Program-made: the position numbers and the translations under genes | The notes under the pieces: generated by a model | The model's database searches: none | Told to the model about the DNA's origin: nothing | Seen by the model: the letters and a program-made list of their open reading frames with translations, nothing else | Shown here: positions 5,521 through 14,514 of the stretch, one piece after another | Position numbering within the stretch: the stretch's first letter is position 1 | How the letters are laid out: each line of letters opens with the position of its first letter | Assembly: GCF_016711335.1 (NCBI RefSeq) | Contig: NZ_JADJTF010000006.1 | Location: forward strand, 1-35,216 | Direction of reading: 5' to 3' | DNA length: 35,216 bases | DNA from: Thiofilum sp. | GTDB taxonomy: Bacteria; Pseudomonadota; Gammaproteobacteria; Thiotrichales; Thiotrichaceae

Positions 5521-5862
5521 ATGAATAAAATGATCGGTTTTGTATCAAAAACAGCGCGAAAGTTACTAGATCTATTCCCTGTTAAACTTCCTACGGGAGC
5601 CACAGCATTCAGTGCATTCTGTTCTAGGATTCTATCCACGCACGGGCTGCCCGACATGCCCAGCTATCATCACGCTATAGCAAGTATGGTCATGAACCTA
5701 TCCCCCCAGACAGACAGGAAGGCTCCGTATTTTTTTGTAAAGGCAGTACGTAAGGCCATGGCAAACCAGACGGCTTACGATGCTATTCAAAAGATTCGAG
5801 AAGAGGAAAAGCAAAAGGAACTTGCACCAGGGGCTTCAACTAATGAAGCAATACAGGAATAA
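5521..5862 (+). CDS. Conserved-looking phage protein
   Basis: A 113-residue protein from the ATG at 5521; a longer reading from a TTG at 5473 would run through the palindrome at 5492 and is less likely. Basic and helical: FCSRILSTHGLPDMPSYHHA, then MVMNLSPQTDRKAPYFFVKAVRKAMANQTAYDAI. The compact arrangement (LPTG start, AIASMVMNL, YFFVKAVRKAMANQ) is like small proteins found before terminase genes in other podophages as far as I recall, but I cannot give it a family. It overlaps the following HTH gene by 20 nt. Confidence 0.6.
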   Translation: MNKMIGFVSKTARKLLDLFPVKLPTGATAFSAFCSRILSTHGLPDMPSYHHAIASMVMNLSPQTDRKAPYFFVKAVRKAMANQTAYDAIQKIREEEKQKELAPGASTNEAIQE

Positions 5863-6202
5863 AGAGTTCTTGAAGTTAAGAGATGAGTGGTACAGAAAAC
5901 TTAAGAACGATGGGTTTAAGGATATAGAAAAGGCCAGTGCTGGTTTTCCAACAACAGTACTTGAGCAATATCATTCATGCTATTTTGTAAGTAGATATGG
6001 ACAGCAGGAGTTTGAGGAAACTATAGCTTACTATGATGCGGCTTCGGCCCTATCACTTAAAGGTGAGTCTTTTTTAAATGCTAAAATATGGCGGCTACAT
6101 AGCCAGGGCGTAGACCAACCGACTATAGGAAAGCAAGTAAAGAGATCAACCGCTAGGGTGAACCAGGTTATTCAGAGTTTTCGCAAGAGGTTTTTAAAAT
6201 GA
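5843..6202 (+). CDS. HTH-domain phage protein
   Basis: A 119-residue protein taken from the ATG at 5843, with AGGGG about 10 nt upstream; an ATG at 5780 would lengthen it inside the previous gene and lacks a site. The N-terminal half is charged (KEFLKLRDEWYRKLKNDGFKDIE). The C-terminal 45 residues form an HTH: IWRLHSQGVDQPTIGKQVKRSTARVNQVI, close to sigma-region-4-like or terminase-type HTH units. Its place some 900 nt before the terminase genes would suit a late-gene regulator or a packaging accessory. The end overlaps the GNAT gene (ATGA). Confidence 0.65.
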   Translation: MKQYRNKEFLKLRDEWYRKLKNDGFKDIEKASAGFPTTVLEQYHSCYFVSRYGQQEFEETIAYYDAASALSLKGESFLNAKIWRLHSQGVDQPTIGKQVKRSTARVNQVIQSFRKRFLK

Positions 6203-6615
6203 TAGGCGGCGCTAAAACCCATGTTATCCTAAGACCGTATAAAGCATCAGAGGACCAGGGTTTTTTGTATAGCACCTGGATACAGGGCATGTACTTTGGT
6301 AATACTTGGAAGGGTCCAGATGCTCAGTCTAGCGGCACCTTTCATAGAAGGTTCTCTGAGGTTATAAAGGCAATAATAACTAAGCCAGAGGTAAAGATAA
6401 CCGTTGCTGCACTAAAGCAAGATACGGATGTAATACTAGGCTATTCTGTTAGCGAACCAGGCATATTACACTGGGTATATGTAAAACCTACTTGGCGCAA
6501 GTTTGGTATAGCTAAAGCCTTAGTTCCTGATGATGTAAAAATAGTCACACACCAAACAAACAAGGGTAGATCTATCATGCCTAAAGCATGGAAGTATGAC
6601 CCTTTTATGATTTAG
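6199..6615 (+). CDS. GNAT-like acetyltransferase
   Basis: A 138-residue protein. The central block ILGYSVSEPGILHWVYVKPTWRKFGIAKALV is cut here in description: strand GYSV, strand ILHWVYV, then PTWRKFGIAKAL, which fits GNAT motif A (V-x-P-x-x-R/Q-x-x-G-I/V-A-x-x-L), where the loop holds the acetyl-CoA pyrophosphate. The N-terminus (ILRPYKASEDQGFLYSTW) also fits the fold. Such proteins are often seen next to terminase genes of podophages, where the substrate is unknown. It starts in an ATGA overlap with the HTH gene. The enzymatic role is inferred from fold only. Confidence 0.7.
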   Translation: MIGGAKTHVILRPYKASEDQGFLYSTWIQGMYFGNTWKGPDAQSSGTFHRRFSEVIKAIITKPEVKITVAALKQDTDVILGYSVSEPGILHWVYVKPTWRKFGIAKALVPDDVKIVTHQTNKGRSIMPKAWKYDPFMI

Positions 6616-6622
6616 AGGATAT

Positions 6623-6814
6623 ATGAGCGAAACACTAACCAGAGACCAAGTTAAACAAAAGGCCATACAGGTACTATCTGAGATAGGAACAAAGCAGTAT
6701 CAACGCGCCTGTATCGATCAAGAGTGTATTGCTCTTTATGAAGAAGTATCAAAACTTAATCTACAACTAGTAGAGTTTCAAAAGGCTGACTCAGCCAAAG
6801 GAGAATTACAATGA
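6623..6814 (+). CDS. Hypothetical coiled-coil protein
   Basis: A 63-residue protein with GAGG 5 nt before the ATG. Helical throughout, with heptad-like spacing in CIALYEEVSKLNLQLVEFQ; probably a short coiled coil. Overlaps the next gene by ATGA. Not recognised; its place ahead of the terminase suggests it belongs to the late transcript. Confidence 0.55.
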   Translation: MSETLTRDQVKQKAIQVLSEIGTKQYQRACIDQECIALYEEVSKLNLQLVEFQKADSAKGELQ

Positions 6815-7083
6815 GAGCAGTGAAAGCTAAACTTAAAGATGTATCAGAACAGCTAAAACTACCAGATGATTTTGTATTGATCGACCAGGTCATGTTTCAC
6901 TCTGCTGTAATGATCGCTGGCAAGACCGAGACAACAATATCTAAGGTTAGACTACCTACCCTGCATCAAATGGGCTGGGACCCAACTGGCACCTTTATAC
7001 GCATCCTATACACAGACACCAAAGGCAGACCACACGCCATGCAGCTACATGGAAGCACTGCAAAACAGACTACATTAGTTTAA
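6811..7083 (+). CDS. Hypothetical protein
   Basis: A 90-residue protein beginning in an ATGA overlap, with AAAGGAG in front. Beta-rich second half (VRLPTLHQMGWDPTGTFIRI, then YTDTKGRPHAMQLHG), basic overall. No family recognised. It is the last gene before the terminase pair. Confidence 0.6.
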   Translation: MRAVKAKLKDVSEQLKLPDDFVLIDQVMFHSAVMIAGKTETTISKVRLPTLHQMGWDPTGTFIRILYTDTKGRPHAMQLHGSTAKQTTLV

Positions 7084-7115
7084 TATAAGTGTATTGATTT
7101 TATCAAGTACTATCA

Positions 7116-7568
7116 ATGGCAGATATAAAGAAGCACAAGCATACAGGTAGGGCTAAGAAGGGTGAGCCTGGGAGGAATCCAAAGGGTCGTCCACCTGTTA
7201 TACATCCAGAGATACAACGGGCTATTGATAAGAATAGAAATGCGGTTAAGGAACTAATTTTAACTTGTCTTGGTATGCCAGAGGATATGGCAGCGGCTAG
7301 AGCCAGGAAAACAGATCTAACTATTGTTGAGAGAATGCTGTGGCAGTGCATTGAAAGAACTACTCTAGATGGTGATGTAGATAAATTTAGAAAGCTCCTA
7401 GAGATTCCCTTTGGAAGGTTACCAGAGGATAAGTCAGAGTTTGAAGTGTCAGAAGAAGAGCGTGCAATGATTGTCACACTTAGGAAGAGGTTAGCTGATG
7501 AGCGAGCTATCACCACAGGCACAGAAGCTGATAGAAGAGGAAGTGTTGAAGGTCCGCCGGACGTTTGA
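7116..7568 (+). CDS. terS: Terminase small subunit (putative)
   Basis: A 150-residue protein directly upstream of, and overlapping by 71 nt, the large terminase gene. The N-terminus has GRAKKGEPGRNPKGRPP, the G-N-P-x-G-R-P motif typical of DUF5681-like DNA-binding segments in small terminase-like proteins, followed by a helical region and an acidic C-terminus (EEERAMIVTLRKRLADE). The small subunit selects the packaging site on phage DNA and feeds it to the motor. Position and size support the call more than sequence does. No Shine-Dalgarno is visible before the ATG. Confidence 0.6.
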   Translation: MADIKKHKHTGRAKKGEPGRNPKGRPPVIHPEIQRAIDKNRNAVKELILTCLGMPEDMAAARARKTDLTIVERMLWQCIERTTLDGDVDKFRKLLEIPFGRLPEDKSEFEVSEEERAMIVTLRKRLADERAITTGTEADRRGSVEGPPDV

Positions 7569-8913
7569 CCCAAACACAGTTAGAGACACCTCGTTTCCAG
7601 AACAAGACAAGTTTGTACAAGATAGATCACAATTCCTAGCAGCTCTATGCACAAGACGCGCAGGAAAGAGCAGTGGACTAGCCCTTAGATACCACAGAAC
7701 TATGCTCGAATATCCTGGCTCTATGAGTAGGTACATTGCTCTTACTCGTGACTCAGCAAAAGACATTATGTGGCCAGTACTTCAAGACATGAACGATAGA
7801 TTTAATCTCGGAGCAACACTAACAGAGTCTAACCTAACTATGACCCTAACAAACGGGTCTAAGTTACGTTTATATGGCGCTGACATGAAAAACTTCATTA
7901 GGAGATTAAGAGGAACTAAGTCACCAGCTGTTGCTATAGATGAGGCGCAAGAGTTCGGTCCACACATAACTAACCTTATTGATGATATTCTAACTCCAGG
8001 TATCGCAGACTATGATAACTCTTGGATTGCTTTAACTGGCACGCCTGGCCCCATACCCAGAGGTCTATTCTACGATATTACACATAAGGGCATAGGAGAA
8101 TACTCTATTCATAGATGGAGCCTATACCAAAACCCCTACCTTCCTAATGCTCAACAGTTTGTAGATAAACTTAAGAAGAAGAAACAATGGGATGATACAA
8201 ACCCAACATTCCTACGCGAGTACATGGGTAGATGGGTACTTGACCTAGAATCCCTATGGATTAGATGGTATAAAGAAAAGAACCATTATAATGAGTTACC
8301 AGCTCATAACTGGGTGTATATCCTAGGCGTAGATATAGGCTTTAATGATGCCGATGCCCTAGCTGTCATTGCATGGTCAGAGTCTACAAGGAAAACCTAT
8401 CTAGTTGAGGAAGTTATTACAGAGGGACAAGACATAACCACGCTTACTAAGCAAATCACTAGAATGATGGATAAGTACGATATTGCTAAAATGGTTATGG
8501 ATGAAGGTGGACTAGGTAAAAAGATTGCTGAAGAGCTAAGGCGCAGAAAGCACATACCTATCCACCCAGCAGATAAGGCACGTAAGATGGAGAACGCCGC
8601 ATTCTTAAATGAAGAGCTAAGACTAGGTAATTTTAAAGCTAGAGAAGGCTCTAGGTTTGTTCAAGACTCATTCCAGGTTCAGGTAGACCATGAAAAGACC
8701 ACACCAGATAAGATAGTACTTAAGTCAGGGTTCCACTCAGACATTATAGACGCGGTGCTATATGCGTTTAAGGAGTCACCTGCATTTACGTACCAGAAGC
8801 AAGAGGATAAGCCTAAATGGGGCACTAAGAAGTGGGCCCATAATGAAACAAATGAGATGGAGCAAGCTGCAGAAGAGTACTTTTCATCCTTAGAGACTGA
8901 ATCCCAATACTAA
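7498..8913 (+). CDS. terL: Terminase large subunit
   Basis: A 471-residue packaging motor. ATPase domain: Walker A TRRAGKS at about 52-58, Walker B AVAIDE at 144-149, coupling motif TGTP at 180-183. Nuclease domain (RNase H fold): GVDIG with D279, MDEGG with D335, and SDIIDA with D415 and D418 as metal ligands. It pumps DNA into the procapsid and cuts the concatemer. The length is usual for a compact two-domain terminase. GAGG lies 9 nt before the ATG at 7498, inside the small-subunit gene, so the two are translated together. The cutting mode (pac, cos or terminal repeats) cannot be told from this window. Confidence 0.95.
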   Translation: MSELSPQAQKLIEEEVLKVRRTFDPNTVRDTSFPEQDKFVQDRSQFLAALCTRRAGKSSGLALRYHRTMLEYPGSMSRYIALTRDSAKDIMWPVLQDMNDRFNLGATLTESNLTMTLTNGSKLRLYGADMKNFIRRLRGTKSPAVAIDEAQEFGPHITNLIDDILTPGIADYDNSWIALTGTPGPIPRGLFYDITHKGIGEYSIHRWSLYQNPYLPNAQQFVDKLKKKKQWDDTNPTFLREYMGRWVLDLESLWIRWYKEKNHYNELPAHNWVYILGVDIGFNDADALAVIAWSESTRKTYLVEEVITEGQDITTLTKQITRMMDKYDIAKMVMDEGGLGKKIAEELRRRKHIPIHPADKARKMENAAFLNEELRLGNFKAREGSRFVQDSFQVQVDHEKTTPDKIVLKSGFHSDIIDAVLYAFKESPAFTYQKQEDKPKWGTKKWAHNETNEMEQAAEEYFSSLETESQY

Positions 8914-8929
8914 AGTAAGGGGAATTACT

Positions 8930-9184
8930 ATGCTTCCAATGTTTGATAAGAAAAAAGTGGCATCTGTGATTATGGAACGCCGCGGTAAAAGAGATCTAGA
9001 GGTTAATATTGAGGTTGAAGCTCCAGAGTCAGATATGGACCCAGGCTTAATGCAAGCAGCTGAGGACTTATTAAGGGCTATAGACGATAGATCCATCATG
9101 GATATCGCAAGGGCTATGAAAGCCGCACATGAGATCTGTGAGATGTATGAGTATGAAGAGGGATATGAGGACATGGAAGAATGA
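8930..9184 (+). CDS. Hypothetical protein, acidic
   Basis: An 84-residue protein with a good ribosome site (AAGGGGAA). Basic first 25 residues, then strongly acidic, helical (ESDMDPGLMQAAEDLLRAID ... CEMYEYEEGYEDMEE). Found between terminase and portal, with its end in an ATGA overlap with the next gene. No family recognised; probably a small virion-assembly or unknown late protein. Confidence 0.6.
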   Translation: MLPMFDKKKVASVIMERRGKRDLEVNIEVEAPESDMDPGLMQAAEDLLRAIDDRSIMDIARAMKAAHEICEMYEYEEGYEDMEE

Positions 9185-9441
9185 GTAGCTCTCTATCTAT
9201 GGCCTATGCAGCTAGGAAAGCAGCAGGCTCTCCAACATCAACCAGCATAACAAAATCAGAGCATCCAGATACCACTGACCTAGTTAGTAAGATTATGGCG
9301 CGTAGGTCTAAAGCTAAAGAAGAGCCAATAGACGAACTAACAGAGGATGATATGGACCTGGTGACAGAACAACCAGAAGAAGACCCTATACTAGATCGTA
9401 GGGCCTTAATTGCTAGTATCGTGGGTAGAAATAGGGACTAA
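9181..9441 (+). CDS. Hypothetical protein
   Basis: An 86-residue acidic protein starting in an ATGA overlap. Contains RKAAGSPTSTSITKSEHP near the N-terminus and a DDMDLVTEQPEEDP acidic stretch. Likely flexible. Same transcript as the terminase and portal genes. Not recognised. Confidence 0.6.
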   Translation: MSSSLSMAYAARKAAGSPTSTSITKSEHPDTTDLVSKIMARRSKAKEEPIDELTEDDMDLVTEQPEEDPILDRRALIASIVGRNRD

Positions 9442-9463
9442 ACTTAATCCTTGTACTGCATTA

Positions 9464-9700
9464 ATGGATACAGATTTAAAGAAACTACGAAAACTGGTTA
9501 AGTTCATGCAAAAAGAGGGCGTTTTAGTTCTTAAAGTTCGTGAAATTGAAATTCAATTGTCTAAGTCGGCATTGTTCCACGTGGAACATACTAAGGAACC
9601 TGTAGAGACTACAGCTACTGACTTGCCTGATGAAAACCAATATACCGAAGAAGAACTACTTTTCTGGTCAGCACCTGGCATACTTGAGGACTCACACTAA
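9464..9700 (+). CDS. Hypothetical protein
   Basis: A 78-residue protein from the ATG at 9464; an in-frame TTG at 9410 lies inside the previous gene and is less likely. The N-terminal 35 residues look like a helix followed by a beta hairpin (LKKLRKLVKFMQKEGVLVLK, then REIEIQLSKS), the rest is acidic and Pro-rich. The stop shares its last base with the portal ATG. No good ribosome site is seen, so coupling is possible. Not recognised. Confidence 0.55.
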   Translation: MDTDLKKLRKLVKFMQKEGVLVLKVREIEIQLSKSALFHVEHTKEPVETTATDLPDENQYTEEELLFWSAPGILEDSH

Positions 9701-11604
9701 TGGCGCATAAGATAACTCCTAAGAAAGATAGCAACACTGTTGTTGTACGCACTAAAGATACCTCAACAGCTACAAGGCAAGGAGCATGGTGGAAGGCTCA
9801 AACTAAAGCAGATCTATCTATGGAGTTATTAGGTACTGCAAGCTTATTAAAAGAACAGCAACAGTATCGGTATAGGCAAGCTAGTATATACGCTAGGATG
9901 TATGGAAATATGCCTCTTATGGGCTTTCCTGGTGCAAGTATTAATAGAATGTCTACTAACCAGAACCTGCCAAGTGATAGGCCAACTATGTCTGTTGTTA
10001 CCTCTTGTGTAGACACTCTTGTATCAAGGCTTACCCAGTCTAGACCTAGGCCTGTATTCTTAACTGATAATGGCGACTCTAAAAATAGGAAGTTTGCTAA
10101 GCAAATGAACAATTTCATAGCTGGGGCTTTTTATAGCTGTGATGCATACCCTAAAGGGGTTACCGCCTTACGTGACGCAACAGTTCTTGGCTCTGGTGTA
10201 CTTAAGGTATTAGAAATAGATAAAAAGGTTGCTCTTGAGCGTAAGTTATTTACAGAGATATTAGTCGATCCAAACGACGCTTTGTATGGCGATCCACGCC
10301 AGATGTATGAGGTTAAACTTATAGATCGTGAAGTATTAATGGAGATGTTCCCAAAGGCAGCATCTAAGATTGCTAAGGCTGAACAAGCCTACCCAGATAA
10401 TGCAGGCGACTCTCAAAAGACTGTATCTGACCAAGTAATGGTAATTGAGGGTTGGAGACTACGATCATCATCAACTAGTAAGGATGGTTTGCATGCTATC
10501 GCTTGTACCGAGGGATTACTGTTTGATGAACCATATGAAAAGGATACATTCCCGTTTGCTTTCTTAAATTATAGTCCAAGGCTGTTAGGTTTTTGGGGTC
10601 AAGGACTAACAGAGCAATTAATGGGTACACAACTAGAGATTAATAAGCTTTTAATGACTATCTCTTCTTCTATTAACCTTGTTGGCGTACCAAGAGTATT
10701 TGTAGAGGATGGCTCTAAGGTTGTTAAGGCTCAGTTAAATAACGCTGTGGGTTCAATTGTTACTTACCGAGGAACTAAGCCCCAATATGAAGTGGCCCCA
10801 TGTGTTCCTCAAGAGTTATACGCACAATTAGAGCGATTAATACAGTATGCCTACCAGCAATCAGGAGTGTCTGCTTTATCTGCTGCCTCACAAAAGCCAA
10901 TGGGCTTAGATTCTGGCAGAGCTATCCGTGAGTATGATGACTTACAGACTGATAGGTTTGCAGCTTTGGCTAAGCGTTATGACGACTTCTATATAGATCT
11001 AGCCTATCTAGTAATTGATAAGGCAAAAGATATTTGTAAACGTGACGGCAAGTACACCACTATCTATCCAAATAAAGATGGCACTAGAGAGATTGACCTA
11101 CCTAATGCCGACTTACTATCTGACACATACGTCATACAATGCTTTGATACTTCATCGCTACCTCGTGATCCTGCTGGTCGTAAGCAAGCAGTAATTGAGG
11201 ATATGCAAGCTGGGTTAATTACGCCTCAAGAGGGTCGTAGGTTGTTAGACTACCCAGACCTTGAGCAGGTTAATAAGCTTGCCTTTGCAGCTGAAGAAAG
11301 AATCTTAAAGATATTAGATGATATAATTGAGGATGGGAAATATTCTCCCCCAGATCCTTTTATGGATTTAGCAAGGGCTGAAGAGTTAGTAACTCAATAT
11401 TATAATCTATATGAACCAGCTAAGTTACCTGAGTCTAAAGCGCAGCAGTTAAGAGATTTTGCATCACAGGTACAGGCATTAAAGAAAGCGGCAATGGCTG
11501 CTATGGCCCCAAGCCCTGAGATGATGGGAGCGGCTGGAGTTCCGCAAGCTAATCCTGCTGCTGCACCAACAAACGATATGATTCCTAACGTTCCAACTGT
11601 TTAA
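9700..11604 (+). CDS. Portal protein
   Basis: A 634-residue protein in the portal position between terminase and scaffold. Features consistent with podophage portals: an N-terminal helical region with RQASIYARMYGN, then MSVVTSCVDTLVSRLTQSRP, a wing-like beta region with ILVDPNDALYGDPRQM, a stem/clip region (FWGQGLTEQLMGTQLEINKL), and the late signature ASQKPMGLDSGRAIREYDDL followed by a long helix. The C-terminal 40 residues are Ala/Pro/Met-rich (barrel or tail). It forms the dodecameric vertex through which DNA enters and leaves. Size matches P22/T7-like portals rather than shorter siphovirus ones. Confidence 0.85.
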   Translation: MAHKITPKKDSNTVVVRTKDTSTATRQGAWWKAQTKADLSMELLGTASLLKEQQQYRYRQASIYARMYGNMPLMGFPGASINRMSTNQNLPSDRPTMSVVTSCVDTLVSRLTQSRPRPVFLTDNGDSKNRKFAKQMNNFIAGAFYSCDAYPKGVTALRDATVLGSGVLKVLEIDKKVALERKLFTEILVDPNDALYGDPRQMYEVKLIDREVLMEMFPKAASKIAKAEQAYPDNAGDSQKTVSDQVMVIEGWRLRSSSTSKDGLHAIACTEGLLFDEPYEKDTFPFAFLNYSPRLLGFWGQGLTEQLMGTQLEINKLLMTISSSINLVGVPRVFVEDGSKVVKAQLNNAVGSIVTYRGTKPQYEVAPCVPQELYAQLERLIQYAYQQSGVSALSAASQKPMGLDSGRAIREYDDLQTDRFAALAKRYDDFYIDLAYLVIDKAKDICKRDGKYTTIYPNKDGTREIDLPNADLLSDTYVIQCFDTSSLPRDPAGRKQAVIEDMQAGLITPQEGRRLLDYPDLEQVNKLAFAAEERILKILDDIIEDGKYSPPDPFMDLARAEELVTQYYNLYEPAKLPESKAQQLRDFASQVQALKKAAMAAMAPSPEMMGAAGVPQANPAAAPTNDMIPNVPTV

Positions 11605-11619
11605 TAAGGAGCCTTTTAA

Positions 11620-12468
11620 ATGTCTGTAATGCCTCAACAAAGCGCAGCACAACAAGATAGTATTCCAGCTAATGAAGTAACTGAGACAGAACAACCAGCG
11701 GTAACACAAGAAAAGCCAGATATGTTAGCGCCTAAGTTTGCAGCTCTAGCCCGTGAGACTAAGGCAATTCGGTTAGCTAAGAAGCAATTAGAGATGGAGC
11801 GCAAGGCATGGCAAGAGGAGCGTCAAGGTAAAGATACAGAAGTACAAAGGGCTAATGAATGGCGTGAGCGTCTTAAGCAAGACCCATATAGTGTAATGCT
11901 AGAGTCTGGACTAACAGCAGATCAGGTAGCGGCTCTTATGATGAACCAGCCAGATCCACAAGACCAACAACTAACATTAGTGCAGCGCGAAATACAGGCG
12001 CTTAAAAAGGCTCAAGAGGATGCAGCTAAGAAGCAAGAGGAAGCACAAACACAAGCTTACCAAGACGCTCTTACGCAGATATCTAACGATGTTAAGAATT
12101 TAGTTGATACAAATGAAGAGTATGAGACCATTAAGGCATGGGGAAAACATCAGGATGTAGTTGACCTTATTGAGGCAACATACAAACAAGATGGGCGCCT
12201 TATGACTAATGAAGAAGCAGCAAAAGAAGTTGAAGAGTATCTAGTTGAAGAAGCTATGAGATTAACTCAACTAAAGAAGATCCAAGCTAAGCTTGCGCCA
12301 GCAGCTCCTCTAAATGAGACTGCAATGAAGAACGTGAATCCCGCTCAGGAGATTACTGCAAATACTCTCACGAATCGCATGGGACAGGAAACGGCTGCGA
12401 GGCCGCTCACTGCTAGAGAACGACGTGAACGAGCTATTTTAGCATTTCAAGGCAAACTTCAATCATAA
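11620..12468 (+). CDS. Scaffolding protein (putative)
   Basis: A 282-residue, highly charged, helical protein between portal and coat genes, the usual place for a scaffold. Gln/Glu-rich N-terminus, a coiled coil with REIQALKKAQEDAAKKQEEA (about 125-145), and a basic C-terminal end (ARPLTARERRERAILAFQ) that resembles the coat-binding HTH-like ends of scaffold proteins. It would help assemble the procapsid and then leave. AAGGAG stands 8 nt before the ATG. The call rests on position and composition. Confidence 0.7.
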   Translation: MSVMPQQSAAQQDSIPANEVTETEQPAVTQEKPDMLAPKFAALARETKAIRLAKKQLEMERKAWQEERQGKDTEVQRANEWRERLKQDPYSVMLESGLTADQVAALMMNQPDPQDQQLTLVQREIQALKKAQEDAAKKQEEAQTQAYQDALTQISNDVKNLVDTNEEYETIKAWGKHQDVVDLIEATYKQDGRLMTNEEAAKEVEEYLVEEAMRLTQLKKIQAKLAPAAPLNETAMKNVNPAQEITANTLTNRMGQETAARPLTARERRERAILAFQGKLQS

Positions 12469-12533
12469 CATAGAACCTTGGTGCCACCCCTTAAGTGCGG
12501 CTCTGGCCTGAGATACTCTAAAAGGATATAAAA

Positions 12534-13823
12534 ATGGCAACATTCGCAACAGCCAGTAACCAAGTTGCAGCTCTAAAGGAGTTGTATACTGGTTCTGATG
12601 ATTACATGAAAGATCTAGTATATAAGAACAACCCTTTCCTAGCTTTAGTTCCTAAGAATGAAGCACCAGGTGGGTTTTCCGGTAAGTATATTCCAGTTCC
12701 TTTGATTTATGGAACTCCTCAAGGCCGTTCTGCTACATTCACAAATGCACAGAACAACCAAACAGCTCCAGCCTTAGCTTCTTTTTTCGTTTACCGTGTA
12801 TCTAACTACCAATTGGTAACGATCACTAACGAACTATTAGAAGCGACCAAGGACGATGCTGGCGCATTTGTTGATGAAGCTAAGCTAAACATGGATACTG
12901 GCTTTAGAAACATTTCTAACGATATGGCTCTAGACCTATTCAGCGACGGCTCTGGCTCACGTGGTATTATTGCATCGATCACAACTGGTGTAATCGTGCT
13001 AGCTAGCCCACAGACTGTTGTTAACTTCGAAGTTGGCATGACTTTAGTTAACTACTCTGTAGCTGGTAACGTATTTACTAACGTAACCGGTGGTGCACTT
13101 GGTTATGTAATCGCTGTAAACCGTAGTGCTGGTACTGTAACCGTATCCGCTACTGCCGGTGGTGCTGCTGGTACCCCTGTAAACTGGGGCACTGCTGCAT
13201 TCTTGTACCTAGGCGTACAAGGCGACGTTGCTTTCGGTACATTGACTGCAACCACATCGTACTTAAAGATTTCAGGCCTAGGCGCTTGGATTCCTACAGT
13301 AGCTCCAGGTGGTACTGATTCATTCTGGGGTATTAACCGCTCTACAGACGTGACCCGTCTAGCCGGTGTTCGCTTTGATGGCTCTAGCGAGTCCATTGAA
13401 GAAGCACTCATAGATGGTTCAAGCCTCGTAGCCCGCGAAGGTGGTAAGCCAGACATGTGCTTCATGAACTTCACAAGCTACGCAGCACTTGAAAAGAGCT
13501 TAGGCTCCAAAGTGCAGTATGTAGACGTGAAGCATGAGGAAGCTGATATTGCTTTTGCAGGTATCAGAATCCATGCTCCTTACGGACCTATCACAGTTGT
13601 GCCTGACAGAAACTGTCCCGCACAAACTGCATACTTGCTACAGATGGACACATGGAAGCTTCGCTCTTTGGGCAAAGCCCCACACGTTCTTACATACGGC
13701 CTTGAAGGTCTCGAAGGTATCCGCGTAGGTAACGCTGATGCATTAGAAATCAGAATTGGTATGTATGGGAACTTGATCTGCAACGCCCCAGGCTGGAATT
13801 GCGTAGTACAGCTTTCTAGCTAA
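12534..13823 (+). CDS. Major capsid protein
   Basis: A 429-residue protein with AAAAGGA 8 nt before the ATG, following the scaffold and followed by a strong terminator, as usual for the most expressed virion gene. N-terminal region: LKELYTGSDDYMKDLVYKNN, then PLIYGTPQGRSATF. Residues about 142-265 form a Gly/Ala/Thr/Val-rich block that looks like an inserted beta domain. The remainder (SSLVAREGGKPDMCFMN, HAPYGPITVVPDRNCP, EIRIGMYGNLICNAPGWN) is like HK97-fold coat proteins that lack a cleaved delta domain. Codons are visibly more C-ending than in neighbours, as expected for high expression. Confidence 0.85.
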   Translation: MATFATASNQVAALKELYTGSDDYMKDLVYKNNPFLALVPKNEAPGGFSGKYIPVPLIYGTPQGRSATFTNAQNNQTAPALASFFVYRVSNYQLVTITNELLEATKDDAGAFVDEAKLNMDTGFRNISNDMALDLFSDGSGSRGIIASITTGVIVLASPQTVVNFEVGMTLVNYSVAGNVFTNVTGGALGYVIAVNRSAGTVTVSATAGGAAGTPVNWGTAAFLYLGVQGDVAFGTLTATTSYLKISGLGAWIPTVAPGGTDSFWGINRSTDVTRLAGVRFDGSSESIEEALIDGSSLVAREGGKPDMCFMNFTSYAALEKSLGSKVQYVDVKHEEADIAFAGIRIHAPYGPITVVPDRNCPAQTAYLLQMDTWKLRSLGKAPHVLTYGLEGLEGIRVGNADALEIRIGMYGNLICNAPGWNCVVQLSS

Positions 13824-13830
13824 TTAAAGT

Positions 13831-13877
13831 TTGAGGGTGGATAGGCTTAAAAAATCTATTCACCCTCAATTCTTATT
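13831..13877 (+). terminator. Rho-independent terminator after the coat gene
   Basis: TTGAGGGTG (13831-13839) pairs with CACCCTCAA (13861-13869), with an inner ATAG/CTAT extension; TTCTTATT follows. Placed 7 nt after the coat stop. It probably ends or thins the coat transcript before the next gene. Confidence 0.8.
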
Positions 13878-13922
13878 AAACAAATCCAGCGTTTTGCTGG
13901 GCTCAAAAGAAAAGAGAATAAA

Positions 13923-14507
13923 ATGGGTAATGGTTATTATCAGCAGTTTATGTTTTCGAAGGTACATGCTCCTGTAATTTTAAAAGGTTCTGTAAATATT
14001 GGTGCAGCTGGTGCTCCTACTGGTCTTACTGGCGGTGGATTTGTGTCTATCTCTAGATTGAGTGCAGGTACTTACCAAATACTTTTAGAAGAGCCTTACA
14101 ACAGGTTTTTAAGTTTAGATGTTATGGCTATTGCACCAACAACTGGTGCCGCTGTGGCAGATGGTTCTTTTGTAGTTGGTACCTCTTACAGAATCACTGT
14201 GGTTGGTGATACTGACTGGGCAGCTGTAGGATTGCCTGCCGGTGTTGTAGCAGCTGTAGGACAAGGCTTTGTGGCCACTGCAATCGGTGGTGCTGGCACC
14301 GGTACTGCAACAGCCATTGGCGTAGCAGGATCTATGGTTGCTGAAGTAGTTGGCAACCCACAAGTAATGGTTACTGAGAAATCAGTCCCTTACATGATCA
14401 TGCAGATGGTTGACGACTCTGGAGCAGTAGCGGACCCCGCTAACGGTACTGTATTAGATATTGAGATGATGTTCCGTAACTCTTCTGTAAAGAGTCGCGG
14501 CGAGTAA
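13923..14507 (+). CDS. Virion protein, possible head decoration
   Basis: A 194-residue beta-rich protein between two terminators, directly after the coat gene. Residues about 80-140 carry the motif GTSYRITVVGDTDWAAVG then VGQGFVATAIGGAGTGTA, a segment seen in many phage structural proteins (GxxYxI ... FxATGxGxGTGTA). The ends (YYQQFMFSKVHAPVIL; YMIMQMVDDSGAVADP) would form a separate beta domain. A decoration or other capsid-surface role follows only from position. AAGAGAA lies before the ATG. Confidence 0.65.
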   Translation: MGNGYYQQFMFSKVHAPVILKGSVNIGAAGAPTGLTGGGFVSISRLSAGTYQILLEEPYNRFLSLDVMAIAPTTGAAVADGSFVVGTSYRITVVGDTDWAAVGLPAGVVAAVGQGFVATAIGGAGTGTATAIGVAGSMVAEVVGNPQVMVTEKSVPYMIMQMVDDSGAVADPANGTVLDIEMMFRNSSVKSRGE

Positions 14508-14514
14508 TTAATTG

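Noticed and set aside
7085..7113. Promoter ahead of the small terminase
   Set aside because: TTGATT and TACTAT are present but only 8 nt apart; no usable spacing.
7103..7573. Long minus-strand frame opposite the small terminase
   Set aside because: Ser/Leu-rich shadow of the coding strand; the plus-strand product has terminase-type motifs and position.
12469..12533. Possible structured leader before the coat gene
   Set aside because: Only 3-bp hairpins (GGT-GCC-ACC, GGC-TCTG-GCC) are visible in 65 nt; not enough to call.
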